Source: Icerya purchasi (taxonomy: Eukaryota > Arthropoda > Insecta > Hemiptera > Monophlebidae). From it: a stretch of DNA of 64,000 nucleotides. Below the pieces are notes generated by a model. The model was not told where the DNA came from. It searched no databases and was given only the letters and a program-made list of their open reading frames with translations. The position numbers and the translations under genes are program-made. Shown in pieces: positions 39,501-50,800 of this stretch (positions are counted from its first letter, which is position 1; each line of letters starts with the position of its first letter). The stretch lies in assembly GCA_039619475.1 (NCBI GenBank), contig CM077116.1:383122760-383186759 (forward strand), written 5' to 3'.

Positions 39501-40356
39501 TCGGAATTCCGATCCTGTTGGTGCTGCCTTTGTTGTTGACGAAGTTACTGTACAAAAATTCAAACTCCCACCTTTGGCATCTATCTTCTCAGCCGAGCTG
39601 TTGGCAATTGCCAAGGCCTGCGACTATATACTTAATGTACTTGGTAGCAGGGGCACATATGTTATATGCAGCGACAGCCTTAGCTCCCTTTTAGCGCTAC
39701 AAAATTGCCTCTTTAAACCCAACTATCATCCCACTGTTTGGGAGATAAGAGAGAAATGTTCGATTATCATTTTACAGGGCGGTGTTGTGGAGTTTTGTTG
39801 GGTTCCAAGTCATGCGGGGATAGAACTAAATGAGGTGGCCGATAGGGCCGCCAAGGATGCGCCTTCAATGGGCATTGAATTTCCTTTTATTCCAGCTGGT
39901 GATTTAAATTCTGTAATTAACCGCAATCATTATACGTCCTGGAATAAGCATTGGCGATTGGCCAGGAAGGGTTCATACTTTAATATCGTTCAACCTTTTA
40001 TTCCGACACACCCATGGTATCTCCACGTGTCAATTTCAATGCCTCCTCATCTCCTCCGCAGATATGTTACTATATTGTGTAGACTGCGTATGGGGCATTC
40101 TCGTGTGTCACATAATTTTATGCATGCTGATAACCAGCGACAATGCAATAACCATTCGTCTGTTAACTTTTTGGAGGACATAAATCATCTTTTGTTTAAT
40201 TGCGAGAAATTTGAAGGCAGTAGACATACTTTTTTTAATAAATTGATATCCCTCGGAAGGTATCCACCGTATTCCTTGCATCATTTGCTAGGATGCGGAG
40301 AGAAGGCTCAATTTTTGATTTTTAAGTTTATTTTTCAAAACAAGATTGTTATTTAA
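36550..40356 (+). CDS. LINE ORF2: endonuclease - reverse transcriptase - RNase H polyprotein
   Basis: The frame is open for more than 1250 codons and ends at TAA 40356. Numbering from the TTG at 36583, residues 1-225 form the APE-type endonuclease (VVQWNARS, CETWLS, SGDFNA, SDHLPI). Reverse transcriptase follows with SYRPISLAS (about 505), FGFRPGLGT, AIFLDIKGAFDNV, GLAQGSILSPVLF and the catalytic YADD at about 667. RNase H begins IFTDGSK (about 964) and ends WVPSHAGIELNEVADRAA (about 1072). A Cys/His cluster with INHLLFNC lies near the C-terminus. No ATG opens the conserved frame: the in-frame stop at 36547 is followed only by non-ATG codons before the endonuclease. So the start is either lost or depends on reinitiation after ORF1. 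No internal stop is seen. Confidence 0.93.
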   Translation, partial: FYSIFILPYSTLLRVVQWNARSILCNLCEFEVFVFNNNFDIILLCETWLSPDKQFHLRNYSCYRDDRADGYGGVAILVRNDIDHDLIQTNLKSFSNNSESNAVSIRVNVCNSSFYFISYYSPPGHLINPTSVSATLASLSSWPIIFSGDFNALNRMWGCNCNDSKGAAVIEILSESNLCLLNDGTPTKIPHPSRFMNPVDLTMVSPDIYPDCSWSVFPDSLGSDHLPILFEINNTHRNPSSFPEIKEVDQRKRWKLLDGDWGKFRNIMEQEVGKIQMETTPLGQYNLFLKMLSSALDQSFPKPSPYLGNKPASPWWNRECGEKIKERNQALNVFRRSGTMQAYLEYKRINAETRRLLKSTKRASWRRFCSSFNRNTPLKVIWSLAKRFKNKNFHFTSLKSDCWFDQFTCSVAPCYVPCISEVYGIELENNYQQSHILSNPISVEELGLALKNKGKDSSPGIDGITYSILKNLGNKAKSVLVHIFNELLFNSVTPLEWTQFIIIPILKSGKSPLEAMSYRPISLASCVRKTFEIVINNRLVWWIENKKIFPAGMFGFRPGLGTLDCTAHLVNEIYASFLRKEFLSAIFLDIKGAFDNVSILTLHQQLVSIGVPTVLAKYISNLFLNRKLKFLNPVTKEMVGRVAYTGLAQGSILSPVLFNIYVHSVFSIRLPHNSQIFSYADDFIILNRNKEIKECTVESNQSVYLCGKFFQEIKLEISPAKSTVVIFTLRPYNAECIKIKINGINIAHKSYVKYLGLYLDSRLTWARHIQILQSQILKTLNPLKAIGNASWGSDPVIIALLYKSLILSRIDYGSIFYGSASKSNLRKLNTLQNIGLRLITGNVRSAPVAGLEAETKIAPLQLRRNMLADRFLLKYCNYSYPHLLNITYSISNIWRFLSSKLPLLSARIPQYYKYCPALIPKYPSKYFRIPYEINLINLNINTTLFDNIRHNQNTLLGREADLTTALETAFSGYSKIFTDGSKSGRNSDPVGAAFVVDEVTVQKFKLPPLASIFSAELLAIAKACDYILNVLGSRGTYVICSDSLSSLLALQNCLFKPNYHPTVWEIREKCSIIILQGGVVEFCWVPSHAGIELNEVADRAAKDAPSMGIEFPFIPAGDLNSVINRNHYTSWNKHWRLARKGSYFNIVQPFIPTHPWYLHVSISMPPHLLRRYVTILCRLRMGHSRVSHNFMHADNQRQCNNHSSVNFLEDINHLLFNCEKFEGSRHTFFNKLISLGRYPPYSLHHLLGCGEKAQFLIFKFIFQNKIVI

Positions 40357-40993
40357 CTTATTTGTATGGAGGACTATTTTATTTTTTATTTTTTATTTTT
40401 TTTTATTTTTTTTTTTATTTTTTCCTTCGCTCCCGGAGTTTGTTTATCCTTACTATTCACAAGTATTTATAATAATAGTTCTGTCAAGTGCGTCCTATAT
40501 TAATTGAATTCAACCAGAAGATATGATCATCGCCGACCACGAAGATATGGTGCAATTTGTACCATCTTAATCTAACGAGAAAAATATTATGGCTGTTCAG
40601 TTGAGTCTGGAATTTCAAGTTCCCGGGTACTGACCAGAACAGTCAGGTTATTGATAAATGATTCCAGGCAGACAGGCTGTGGGTAATGTTAATTCATTTA
40701 CGGCCATAGTTGTCCGGAAATTCAAAAAAAATATATTTATCTTGCTCAGTTGGTCCGGATAGATGGCTGGTGAATTGTCCTTGTCATTAGATTTTCATTT
40801 GCTCATTTTTCCAATACGTTTTTCTTTATTCATATAAAAAAAAAAAAAAAAAAAAAAGAAGAAGAAAAAAAGAAAAGAAAAAGAGAAAAAAAAAGAGAGA
40901 AAAAGAAGAGGAGAAGAGAAGAGAAGTGGAATAATTTAAACTTATTTTGATATGGAAGTGGCCAAATGGTAAGCTACTTAGCCGCCAGGCCAT

Positions 40994-41015
<22 letters not shown>

Positions 41016-41025
<10 letters not shown>

Positions 41026-41030
41026 GAGAG
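41016..41030. repeat. Target-site duplication, right copy, of the full-length LINE
   Basis: It matches 34523-34537; the first A residues merge with the poly-A tail. Confidence 0.8.
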
Positions 41031-41420
41031 AAGTGTCCCTCTGGCCCAATCGATTTAACCAAAAAGGGAGATGAACAATTAGATGTCAAACGAATCCTAA
41101 ATTTATAACTTCAACTTTCTGCGACTAGTCGCTTTTGAGTTATGCGTAATACATACCTACATATACACGTCACGAAAAATGACTTTAAAATGGATCTAGG
41201 GGTTGTTAAAATGGATATTTTTGTTGAAATGTGAAATTCGAAATACCCGCGAATAGAGTACTTCCTTTTATCATCCGTATAAGGGGAAGTAATCAGGGAT
41301 GGTTAAAATGGATATATCCGCTGAAATTGGGCGTTATTGAACATTTTTCATGACCGCAATACTTCCTTTACTAATGAACACACATCTACACTAAATGGAT
41401 TTCACGACAGTTGCACCTAT
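41031..41420. repeat. Old repeat with internal duplication, right of LINE
   Basis: Phrases GTTAAAATGGATAT, TGAAAT and ACTTCCTTT recur at about 41200-41270 and 41305-41375. Upstream, TTTTGAGTTATGCG resembles sequence at 31950 left of the LINE. This suggests the LINE landed in a pre-existing transposon. No coding capacity is seen. Confidence 0.4.
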
Positions 41421-41953
41421 GTTATTCCAACATACTTTTTTATCTTATTTTATTTAATTAATATTTCGATTTTATAATACTATTATTTAATTAAGCTATC
41501 GCGTTTGATTGCATACTATGCCTTGTTGTTGTTGAACTTTTAGCCTGTTGCAGACAAAAGACAATTGTAAATAAATAAATAAACATGTACACTAGCTGTT
41601 GCCCTTGGATCTGCCTGTTTATTAATAAAATCTTTACTTAGAATTTTCTTTTTTTATTTAAGAATTAATTAATGATAAATATTTTATTTTATTGAGCGTA
41701 TTTTGTTCCTCTTTTTTTCCCACTTCATTGGCAAAGATCCTTACGTGTCGGCTAAATTGCACCAAAACTTATAAATTAAGCGCTAAACATTTATTTTTTG
41801 GATATCAGTCTATCCACCAGGTTTCGTGGTTTACGACATTGGCGCGTATGGACAGACCAACGTAATAAACGAATTTATTATATTCATGTATATATATATT
41901 TATATTATGCAATAGATTGCAGATATTATATGCACGCATGCACTTGTAAATGT
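41421..41953. other. AT-rich gene-free stretch
   Basis: No supported feature is present. Confidence 0.5.
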
Positions 41954-41966
41954 AATTTTCTGATAA

Positions 41967-42240
41967 AAGTAAAGTGAGTTCCATACCCTTGACAGGGCGT
42001 CGGGTATTGTGAAGTTAAGGTTTACAATATACTAAGCCTAATGGATCTGATGAGAATACCGGGACCAGTTCCTTTCTAGTTGGGATCCGCCTTTAGTTTC
42101 CCAGATTTCCCTGGTACCCAATTCAGTTTCATGCTGGGTAAGCTTGGGAGCGACTTGGATCCGGGACGAGACAAATCTCGATAACCTATGACACCTCTGA
42201 TTTGGTATCCAAGCACGTTAACCACTCGGCTACCATGCTG
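41967..42240 (-). mobile_element. tRNA-derived SINE with 13-bp TSD
   Basis: On the minus strand the element begins GCATGGTAGCCGAGTGGTTA, an A box of the Ser/Leu-tRNA type. It continues with a degenerate B box (CATAGGTTATCGAGATT, about 42190-42174) and a tRNA-unrelated body of about 190 bp ending GGAACTCACTTTACTTT. The direct repeat AATTTTCTGATAA flanks it exactly (41954-41966 and 42241-42253), showing insertion by LINE machinery. It is about 274 bp long, within the normal SINE range, and lacks a long poly-A tail. Confidence 0.8.
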
Positions 42241-42322
42241 AATTTTCTGATAACTTCGCTTAATTCGGTATGTAAACCTTTTCAAAATCATTAATTCAAT
42301 AGCATTTCAAATTTGCATTGTA

Positions 42323-42999
42323 CTAGTGTCCGACCGAACTTTTTCGGTTTCGCTTTCGATCAGTTTCGGTTCGGAATATGAGTTTCGGTTCAAGTTTCGA
42401 TTCTAATTGTTAGCCCCAATCTTCGGCTTTAAAACCGAAAATGCTTTATTTTACTCCATTGTGGGCTTTTTAAAGATGAAACACCATTTTTCATATTTTT
42501 GACATTCATCAGACGATGACTACCTTAAGGATATATTTAAACAAAATAGTTTCTCCTCAGGAATACACAGACAAACGATGTAACCCGCTCAATTTAGCAT
42601 ATCTTTTATAGTTTAACAATCGTTTGAATTTCAAAAATTCTTTTCAACCGAAAAATGGAACACGCTTCCGGTAAAATAGAGAAAAAAGAAAAAAATTATG
42701 GCCTTCTTAGAATATTTGCTTTTTAATGTTTATATTATTATTTCATAAAAACTGATCTGCTTTTATAACAATAACAGGAGCAATAAATAGAAATGATCGT
42801 TGTTTTGAATTGTAATATTAGACTAATTAATTTCGATTATTAATTTTAGTAAATTTTTATTTTTTATAAAAAAATTATTTTATAATAAGCGTATTTGAAT
42901 TTGATTTCTAACAAAACTTGAAGTTTAAACCGTAGTTAAAACAATTATAAAAAAAAAAAGTTCGGTTTCGGTTTCGGCATTTTATTTTGATCGGACTCT
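42323..42999. mobile_element. hAT-type MITE
   Basis: The left end TAGTGTCCGACCGAAC and the right end GATCGGACTCT are imperfect inverted repeats. Inside each, TTTCGGTTTCGG-like runs continue the symmetry (42340-42410 and 42959-42977). The flanks gcattgta (42315-42322) and gcattgtg (43000-43007) match at 7 of 8. The interior is AT-rich and non-coding. Confidence 0.55.
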
Positions 43000-43007
43000 G
43001 CATTGTG

Positions 43008-43521
43008 TACGTGCCTTTTTCCGGATTCTAATTAATCATTTGCAATAATAAATCTTCGTGCTAAATGTTTCATTTTCATTTAATAAATTTATTTAATCTG
43101 ATTCTATTAATCGTAGAAATACATATTTTTCATCGTTGGTAAATTAAAGAGTATCTTTTGCACACGAGTGAGATACTAACCTGTTTTGGATCAAACGGTG
43201 TTTAATGTGTCATTAATGTCACATATTAAAAAAGTAAAAAACCGGTAATGGTAATAGCAAAACAAGACGGCTGCTATTGTGCAGGGAATACTGAAGAGTA
43301 TTTTTTTGTATAAGGTTTTTAACAAAAGTTGGTGTAACAAGGGCAGAGCGATTGAGAATTAGACATTAATTAAGCGAAATCTTAGAAGTGGTTCATGAAT
43401 AAAAAAAAACTAGAAGAGTGAATTATAACCTACCCGTAGAGACCGTTTATGATGGCCGTCGTGGATTTCGTATATATATATATATTTAAAAGAAGTACTG
43501 TTTTCTATTATTATACTTTTT
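43008..43521. other. AT-rich gene-free stretch
   Basis: A (TA)n of about 14 bp lies near 43472. Nothing else is supported. Confidence 0.5.
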
Positions 43522-43601
43522 TTTTTTTATTATTATTTTATTGGGAACGCCAACCAAGGGCATAACCCATCATCTAAGAATTGCGAACAAGGATTCAAGT
43601 T

Positions 43602-43632
<31 letters not shown>

Positions 43633-44210
43633 TTTTACGTGTCATATACAGCAACTTAGGCTAGAGACACGGCAAGGAATTACAAAATTACGAAAATTGA
43701 AAACAAGAGAAATTAACAGGGATTAACAAAATTACAACAGTTCTTTAACAAATTAGAAGCTGTTTTAGAAATTGAAATAATCGATTAAGTTTCTTCGTCG
43801 CACAACAAATCCTTTCGAATTCGGTGTTATTCTGCACTGTTTCCGATAACGATCACCAATTAGGCATTTAATCAGTAGGTGTTCGATAATTAATTAGCAA
43901 TCACATGTTTGGCACTGGGGCGCAGGTTCTTCATTTAATAGATAGGCATGTGTTTTAGCCGAGTGGTGGTACATAAGTTGTAGTCTGCATAACGTTACCT
44001 CATGTTTTCTGCTTTCTCGGTTTGAGGAAAGCCATGGGGCTTCGTGGACGATTTTACGGAGCGTAATTTATTTCCCGTAGGTAAATTTTGTTGCCAATTG
44101 TTGTTCCCAGGTGTTATTAAAATGGCATTTAAGCTGATGTTTAAAGTGTCGGTAAACGGTACCGTTACGTTTGAAGTTGACGCACGTTTGTTAATTGTTT
44201 TAACGGAGTT
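43522..44210 (-). mobile_element. LINE-B fragment, 5'-truncated, minus strand
   Basis: Read on the minus strand across frame breaks, the C-terminal part of a LINE ORF2 is visible: WNNNWQQNLPTGNKLRSVKSS (about 44110-44050), then EVTLCRLQLMYHHSAKTHAY and LLNEEPAPQCQTCDC (about 44000-43905), the usual Cys-rich end of Jockey/CR1-like ORF2. The 3' UTR contains a (TAAA)n microsatellite (43597-43634 on the plus strand). It ends GATGATGGGTTATGCCC, CTTGGTTGG and an A-rich tail. It differs from LINE-A in the C-terminal domain but shares the terminal hairpin with copy 4. Confidence 0.7.
43597..43634. repeat. (TTTA)n microsatellite
   Basis: About nine TTTA units lie inside the LINE-B 3' UTR. Confidence 0.9.
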
Positions 44211-44658
44211 TTTCGCATTTTTAAAGCTCTCTGTATGCCGCACTAACAAAAAACACGTATTTTAGTGTTAAAAATATAAAAATCCAGTGCGTATATTATT
44301 TTAATAGATTTATAAATTTACATTTTAAAATAATAGTTTCGTTAAAATTATAAACAGATCCGTTTACTAGAATTAACGATTATTTTTTTTTTTTTTTTGG
44401 GAAAAGAATTTAGACACAATGTTTAAAAATTTAATCCTAAAACTTAACGTTTCGGAAAGCGTATACGTACTATCATCGGAAACAGACTGAACTGTAAGTG
44501 TTTCGAAACTTCAAGTTTTAGCATGTCTTAAGATTAAATTTTTAAACATGATGTCTAAATTGTTTTTTTTTTTTTAAATTACATCCACCATAATATTATA
44601 GGCTTTAAATGTTTAATTTTTTTGTTATTTAATTTTCGATAAAAATTCTGTTTCGCAG
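44211..44658. other. AT-rich stretch upstream of the first recognised P450 exon
   Basis: An inverted pair, GTGTCTAAATTCTT at about 44407 and ATGATGTCTAAATTG at about 44548, shares TTTAAAAATTTAATC-like sequence. No promoter could be identified. A TTTCGCAG acceptor ends at 44658, so this stretch is probably the end of a 5' intron. Confidence 0.4.
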
Positions 44659-44660
44659 TT

Positions 44661-44883
44661 ATGCTGAATAAAAGCTACACCGGTGTTTACTTACGAACGA
44701 GAAAATTAAAACATAACCCAACGGTTAAATGGAGATCTTCATCGGCTACACTCGAGCAACCGGTGGTGATACGCGACGGCGTATCCGGCACTGAACTGGC
44801 AGACCCTAAACCGTATTCCGAAGTTCCGGGTCCTAAGCCGATACCGATTTTGGGTAACACATGGAGACTGCTACCAGTTATCG
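44661..44883 (+). CDS. Cyp301a1: P450 exon 1 (targeting sequence and PGP hinge)
   Basis: It runs from ATG to a G|GTACGT donor, phase 1. It encodes [11 protein letters not shown]..., a basic leader, the SATLEQP segment typical of this subfamily, and the [13 protein letters not shown] hinge. Confidence 0.85.
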
Positions 44884-47800
44884 GTACGTTGCCTTTTAAA
44901 ATATCATCCTTGTGTAGTGATGCAATTATGAATTTGTTTTTTTCAAAAAAAAAAAAAACGTATAATATAGTCCGATTAACTTGGGCTATTGCGCAGTAGC
45001 AAAATCGCGGAATTAACTGTGGTATTTTTATTGCAATGATGAATGACACGATTATATTAGAAATCATAAATGGACAAAAAAAGTGTGTACACACGTGAAA
45101 TCGTTAATGTCGCTTTCGTTTTCTTTCTATGCGCGAACACAAACGTTAACGTAACATTCGATTTGCAACAACTTCCCCCCCCCGGTGCCGCGGAGTATAT
45201 AAATATATGAATAATAATCCAACTACTAGGAAGACATTTGAAGATCGGTGATTGTCGTCGTGGTTTTATTCGAATTATTTTCCGGTTCGTTTTAACTTAA
45301 TGTTCACAGGGCGACCTATGTCGATTTTTTCGAAATCAGCATTAACATTTTCGAAATAAATTACGCAAAGTCGCTTATAACGATTATAAGCGAGATATTT
45401 CATTCAGTATTTCTTATTGTTAGTTATCACATACCGCGATACTTCTGCGCTATTCGAAATTGTGAGCGAATTTGTGCATCTTTGTGCAACAGTTTTTTTG
45501 ACTTCCACCAAAATCCGCCGTCTTACATACCTACTTATTTTTACTCTTGTCAATAAAACACCTTAATTATAAGAAAAAAAATATTAATTTCTACAATTTC
45601 TGTAGATTCTTTATAAAAATGTTAATAACAAACGAGTACAATTCACGAAATACAAAAGTTCACGAATTGAATCGACATGTTTCGTAGCAGTAATTAGGCT
45701 GGTCGGTTAATTTTTGAAATTACCGTTTTCGGTAAAATTTCCGTATTATCAACATTTTTATAACTTTATTTCTATCTAGAAAATTGGTCTTTTTCTGCTC
45801 GGTCGTCTGCGTCTAACGAACAGGTAACAACGAGATGTTTAAAGCTATTTCTGAGTAAAATTGTTTCATTGGTAAAAAACTGTTCATCGCTGAGAATAGC
45901 GAGAACATGAAAACAAGTTCGATGCACGTGTACAGACACCATCAGCGAAGTAGAAGAATAAAAGCAAGTTCATACAGGTAACATGTTACAGCATAAACAG
46001 TTTTACGACTGTCTACGTAATTCTCGACTAGGATGAATGTCAAAGTTGCGAGGACACTCGGTAAAAACGAACGGCCGGAAGAACGCCGCTGACATCCGAA
46101 CGGCTAACCTGTACAACGAAAATTATTCAAAACTACCGCGCGCTCCCGGTAATCAAGACTGGACTGGACTAGTTTTTTTTTATTTATTACACAAATTCTA
46201 TCGTAACTTTTAAACGTATAAGCTTATTTGGTGTAATTTGAATAGTCTGTTTCAAACCGTTTTTCTTTTTCTTTTTCTTTTTCTTTTTTAAATCCAATTA
46301 AAATGTAGTACAATAGCGGGGGAAAAATAGATATTCTAATGACATTTGACACAACGTTTATTTGATATTTTTGAAAGTTGAATTTTCGAAAATTGAAAAA
46401 AATCACCTTTGTAATTTCAGTAAAATTCGGCATTTTATTAATTTTTTTGGCCTTTTTTTTTTTTTTTTTACGGACGAGGATATAATGTTACTTGGGTCTG
46501 AATTATATTTATTCAAGTGGCGACGTATTAGCATCGTTAGCTGAAACGATATACGATCGATAGTCGTATTTACGTCTTTTAGTTATCGCAAATCGTTTAC
46601 AAAATGCAACCACGAGTTCATGTTCTGAATGAAAAATTTCAAATTAACTTCTTCTCCGAAAAAATTCTTACCTTATGCCGAGAAATCTTCAATAAGCAGC
46701 GGTAAGAAACACCGCATAAATCTCACGTCGCAGTTAAATCTGAATTTAAATGATTCTTGTGAAATTAATTTTTAATTTCGGTTCAGTTTTGAAAAATTTC
46801 AAATCGACTAATTTATTCTTTAAATTGCGCCCTTACTTCGCGGTTACGGATTTTCCGAGAGTGTCTTCAGAAGCGCATATAAAAATTGCTTACCGGTAAG
46901 TCATAAATTCGTGCTTCAGCAGCGAAAAGATCGAAGTTTAACACCGGTTTTTTCATCATTTTAATCAAAATTGAGCGTTTATTTACACACATTCTGGTGA
47001 ATTTATTAGTTGTCGCTCAGTTTTACACGTTCATCAGTATTATGTCAGTTCCTCTTTTTTGCGATAACATTTAATTCCTTCGTTGCCGAGAATTTGATTT
47101 CAGATTCGATTAAGAGGGAAGCCTTTGTTTTACCGTTTTTTAACAAATAAACAAATAAAATATCGTTCTAGATTCGAGTTTTGAATTCGGGACCTGAAGT
47201 TTAGCAACTAGTGTGGCCGCCCGTCTGACGAACATTCTTTTTATTTCGTAATCCTTCTTGTTCAACACTTACGAATTTATTTCACTTTAAAATATTGCCC
47301 ACATCTACTCCCCCCCCCCCCCCCCCCAGCTCATCTTTCGAATACGATTGAATATGCGCTATTAGACATTCCGGTAACTTTCTGTAATTTTTCCTACGAC
47401 AATTGCGGTGAATATCCGGAATATTCTTCTTCGGTACTTTTCCCCAATATCGAGGTAAACATTTTTTGAAATCACTCTATTATATTAGCGTTATTTAGCA
47501 CGAGTACGAAGTGCATATTGAATCGAATAATAATGGATACGATATATGAAGGAAAAAAAAGAATAAAAAAAAAAATGCCAAAAATTAATTTTGTAACTTT
47601 TTTCAGCAACGTCGATGAAGTAATAAGTTTATAAGGCCGAACCTCGAATTCTTTCTTCACATACATATATAGTTTCTAATTCGAAGAGTGATCAAACCGC
47701 GAGATACAAAGATCAGATCGTGTTGACCCGAACTGCACTCCGTACGAGCGTATATTTTTTATTTACTCTCGCTTCGACAGCGTTCTTTGTCCTCTTGTGA

Positions 47801-50800
47801 CTTCTTTCGCAATTAACGCTCCGCAATAATTGCCTCAAAAATACCATTGTTCCTGGATAAGTTTATTTTCTTCGATTCCTCACATCAGGGTACTTCATAC
47901 TTTCTATCAAAATTCCATTTTAAATTTTCACGTTGAACATTGCCGATGTGTCGTGAACACGAACTCCATTTACTAATTTAATAACTTGTTCAAAGATTTA
48001 TTTCGAATTGGACAGCATCGCTGACGGTACACAATTTTATTTCATATTCGACGATTCCGGCGATGTATCCGTTTACGTAACTTCTCCGACAGTGTAGTCT
48101 ATTTGCATATCTGTCCTGTTAGTGATTTCACATAAGCTAAATTCTGTAGGCATCAAAAAGGTTGTATGACGGTACACGTTATTTTCTTCCATTATACATT
48201 TTTTTTTTTTTAAATATAGCTTTCAGATGAAAAATAAGTACGGCGCATAAATAATTTTAAATTGATATTTTTTTCCCCTTTTTTTTTGGCGAGTGGGAGG
48301 CATTTGAATTTCATACTGTTACTGTACAAACGAGGCCGTACAAAAAATATAAATAAAGTAGTTTTTTTGAAATAATAAAAAAAAAAAATTAAGATTTCCT
48401 CTAAAGATATTAAATTGGAAGTGTGTTAAAAATTTAAAAAATAATTATTTATAAGTTTCAGAATAATATTCGTGAAAATATTAAAAAGTTTAAGTGAGAT
48501 AATTTATACATTTGTTACTAAATCCAATTTTCGTATTCGTGAATTCAAGAGACATTTTTTGTTAGCCTCGTCCTTTTTGCATCAGTTGCAACGGATCGTT
48601 AAATCTATGGTGGAGCCATGCCGCAGACTGGATATCCATCAGACCTCAGTTTTTGCCGGATTTAAGCGAAGTGTATTTCATCTAACCCCCCAACTGTGTT
48701 TTTTGCAGTTTTACCCACACTTCTTCACACGTTTCATCCTGTGCAGTCACTGCAAGCAGCAGAATTACTTTTTTCTTAATCAGACCATCAATTCGTTGTC
48801 GGAGCTGGCTCTAATAGAGATCGTTTCCGAACTGAGTCTTCTTCCGATTTTTCATTTTTTCTCGCGTCCCGTTCGTGGCAGGTCAATGTTGAGTTTTTCG
48901 TAAAATTCTTCGATTACTTTTTTACATTCATCTTGCTTTGTAAATCCGCTCGTTGTTGATCGTTGTTCGAGGCAAATGCGTGGAGATTTCTGCCTTACCT
49001 CTACTCTCATTTGAAGAAATAGTTTTTGACTTTTCGAATTTTTGCAGATTTGCAGAATGTATCGGTAAAACAAATTACTCTACTGTGCACAGAATAATGC
49101 TCGTAATTAAATTTAAAGATATTTCGTTTAGAACTAGGGAAGGCTTATTTAAAAGGTAATTTTTTTCAATAATTCTTCTTTAAAACTTCTTATAATATGA
49201 AGAGATAAACTGGTAATTTTTAGAACTATCGTGTAATAATATTGTTCCGACTGGCAACGTCGTGTAAACGTGCTATATTAGATAAATTCTGACTAGTGCA
49301 TTAGATATGTTGCACATGAAATACTCTGTTCTATGCTATATAACAAGAATCCCTGAAACATTTTTGTATTTGTAACGAGGTGGCCGTTTCCTTTTTTTAT
49401 TTTTTTGTTTTTTCGAAATAAAATATTTTTACGTCTAGGCCATTATGAAATATTATTATATAACTATACCCACCGCTTGTCTAAAAAATATATTAATTAC
49501 AAAAAGAACGTTTTTTTTTTTTTGACCTGGAAGAAAAACAATTTGGCCACTGTCGACAAACAGAACGGCTAGCTTTCAATTATTTACGAAGTATAAATTA
49601 ATGCTTTTTTTGCAATGTGTTTTCTATTCTGTTGGAACAGGACAATATCAGATTTCGGATATAGCAAAAATTTCATTCCTTTTGCACGAAGCATATGGCC
49701 GCATAGTTAAACTATCCGGACTGGTAGGCAGGCCGGATTTACTATTTATTTATGACGCAAACGAAATCGAAAAAGTTTATCGGCAAGAGGGACCAACGCC
49801 CTTTCGACCTTCCATGCCTTGTTTAGTCAAGTACAAAAGTGAAATACGCAAAGACTTTTTCGGTACATTACCGGGCGTTGTCGGCGTGTAAGTATTATAT
49901 AATAGTCGTTTCTTTTTGCGTGTGTCGCTTTTACAACACAAAAATGATGTTAAACAAAAATAAGCGCAAACGAATCTTCTTTCATCCTGTTATTTGTTCT
50001 TTGCACATCTATTTTCTCTACCATTTCTTAACGTTCTAGCGGTAATTTTGAGTACTAAATTGTCAGTTGTTATACGGAATGTTTGAGTACCGATCGAAGT
50101 GCTTCGTAAATTTTAAGCGAATTAAAGTTCCGAATATTTTCGACCATGATACTTTTTGTCTGCCGCTCGCGGAATGTATTTTAATAATTTATCAATTTGC
50201 GGGTTTGGTTTTTTTTTTTTTTAAATTCGTGAATAGTTAATATTTTACATCGAACTTTTTTATTTTTTATTTCATTTAAATTCTTATACGATATCGTAAT
50301 ACAAAACAAAGAAACGTTAATATTAGCAAAGAGTTGTTCGAAAAAAAAAGAAGAACCAGTGATCGAAATAAACGGTACTTTTTATAAAACTCCTCGCCTT
50401 TCTCAGTTTTGTATGAAATAATTTTTCCTTTTATTAAACTCGTTTAACATCTTTAGTAATCTTTAGTAATCTTCATTCTTTATCAGTACTATGAAACGTC
50501 GTCAATTGATCATCGGAATGTTTGACATTGATCAGTACCTAGATCAGAGTCGAACATTAGTTGAGTTAAACTGTTTTTTACATACCGGTGAAGGCGGTTC
50601 AAAACTTGAATTTTTTGTTTTGGCGAATTCTTTCGTCGCCCTGCCATTTTTCAAAAGGTTAGTTTGCATTAGATGATCTTCATTTTAGCATATTTCACAC
50701 TACAACATTATGACGAAGTTTTTTTCACCGTGTACATATTGTCAGTGCGTGAAAAACTCGTTTAATTGTCGCATATTTTAAATGTAGGTGAATACATCCT

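Larger units (their letters stand above)
34538..41015 (+). mobile_element. Full-length I/Jockey-like LINE with TSD
   Basis: The element has a 5' UTR (34538-34761), ORF1 with CCHC zinc knuckles, ORF2 with apurinic endonuclease, reverse transcriptase and RNase H, and a 3' UTR of about 640 bp. The 3' UTR has internal A-rich tracts and ends GCCGCCAGGCCAT plus about 23 A. The 15-bp duplication AAAACTCTCCGAGAG flanks it, showing insertion by target-primed reverse transcription without 5' truncation. An APE-type endonuclease, an RNase H domain and a gag-like ORF1 with three knuckles place it in the I-group broadly. ORF2 is open but ORF1 is broken, so it is probably immobile now, though young. Confidence 0.93.
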
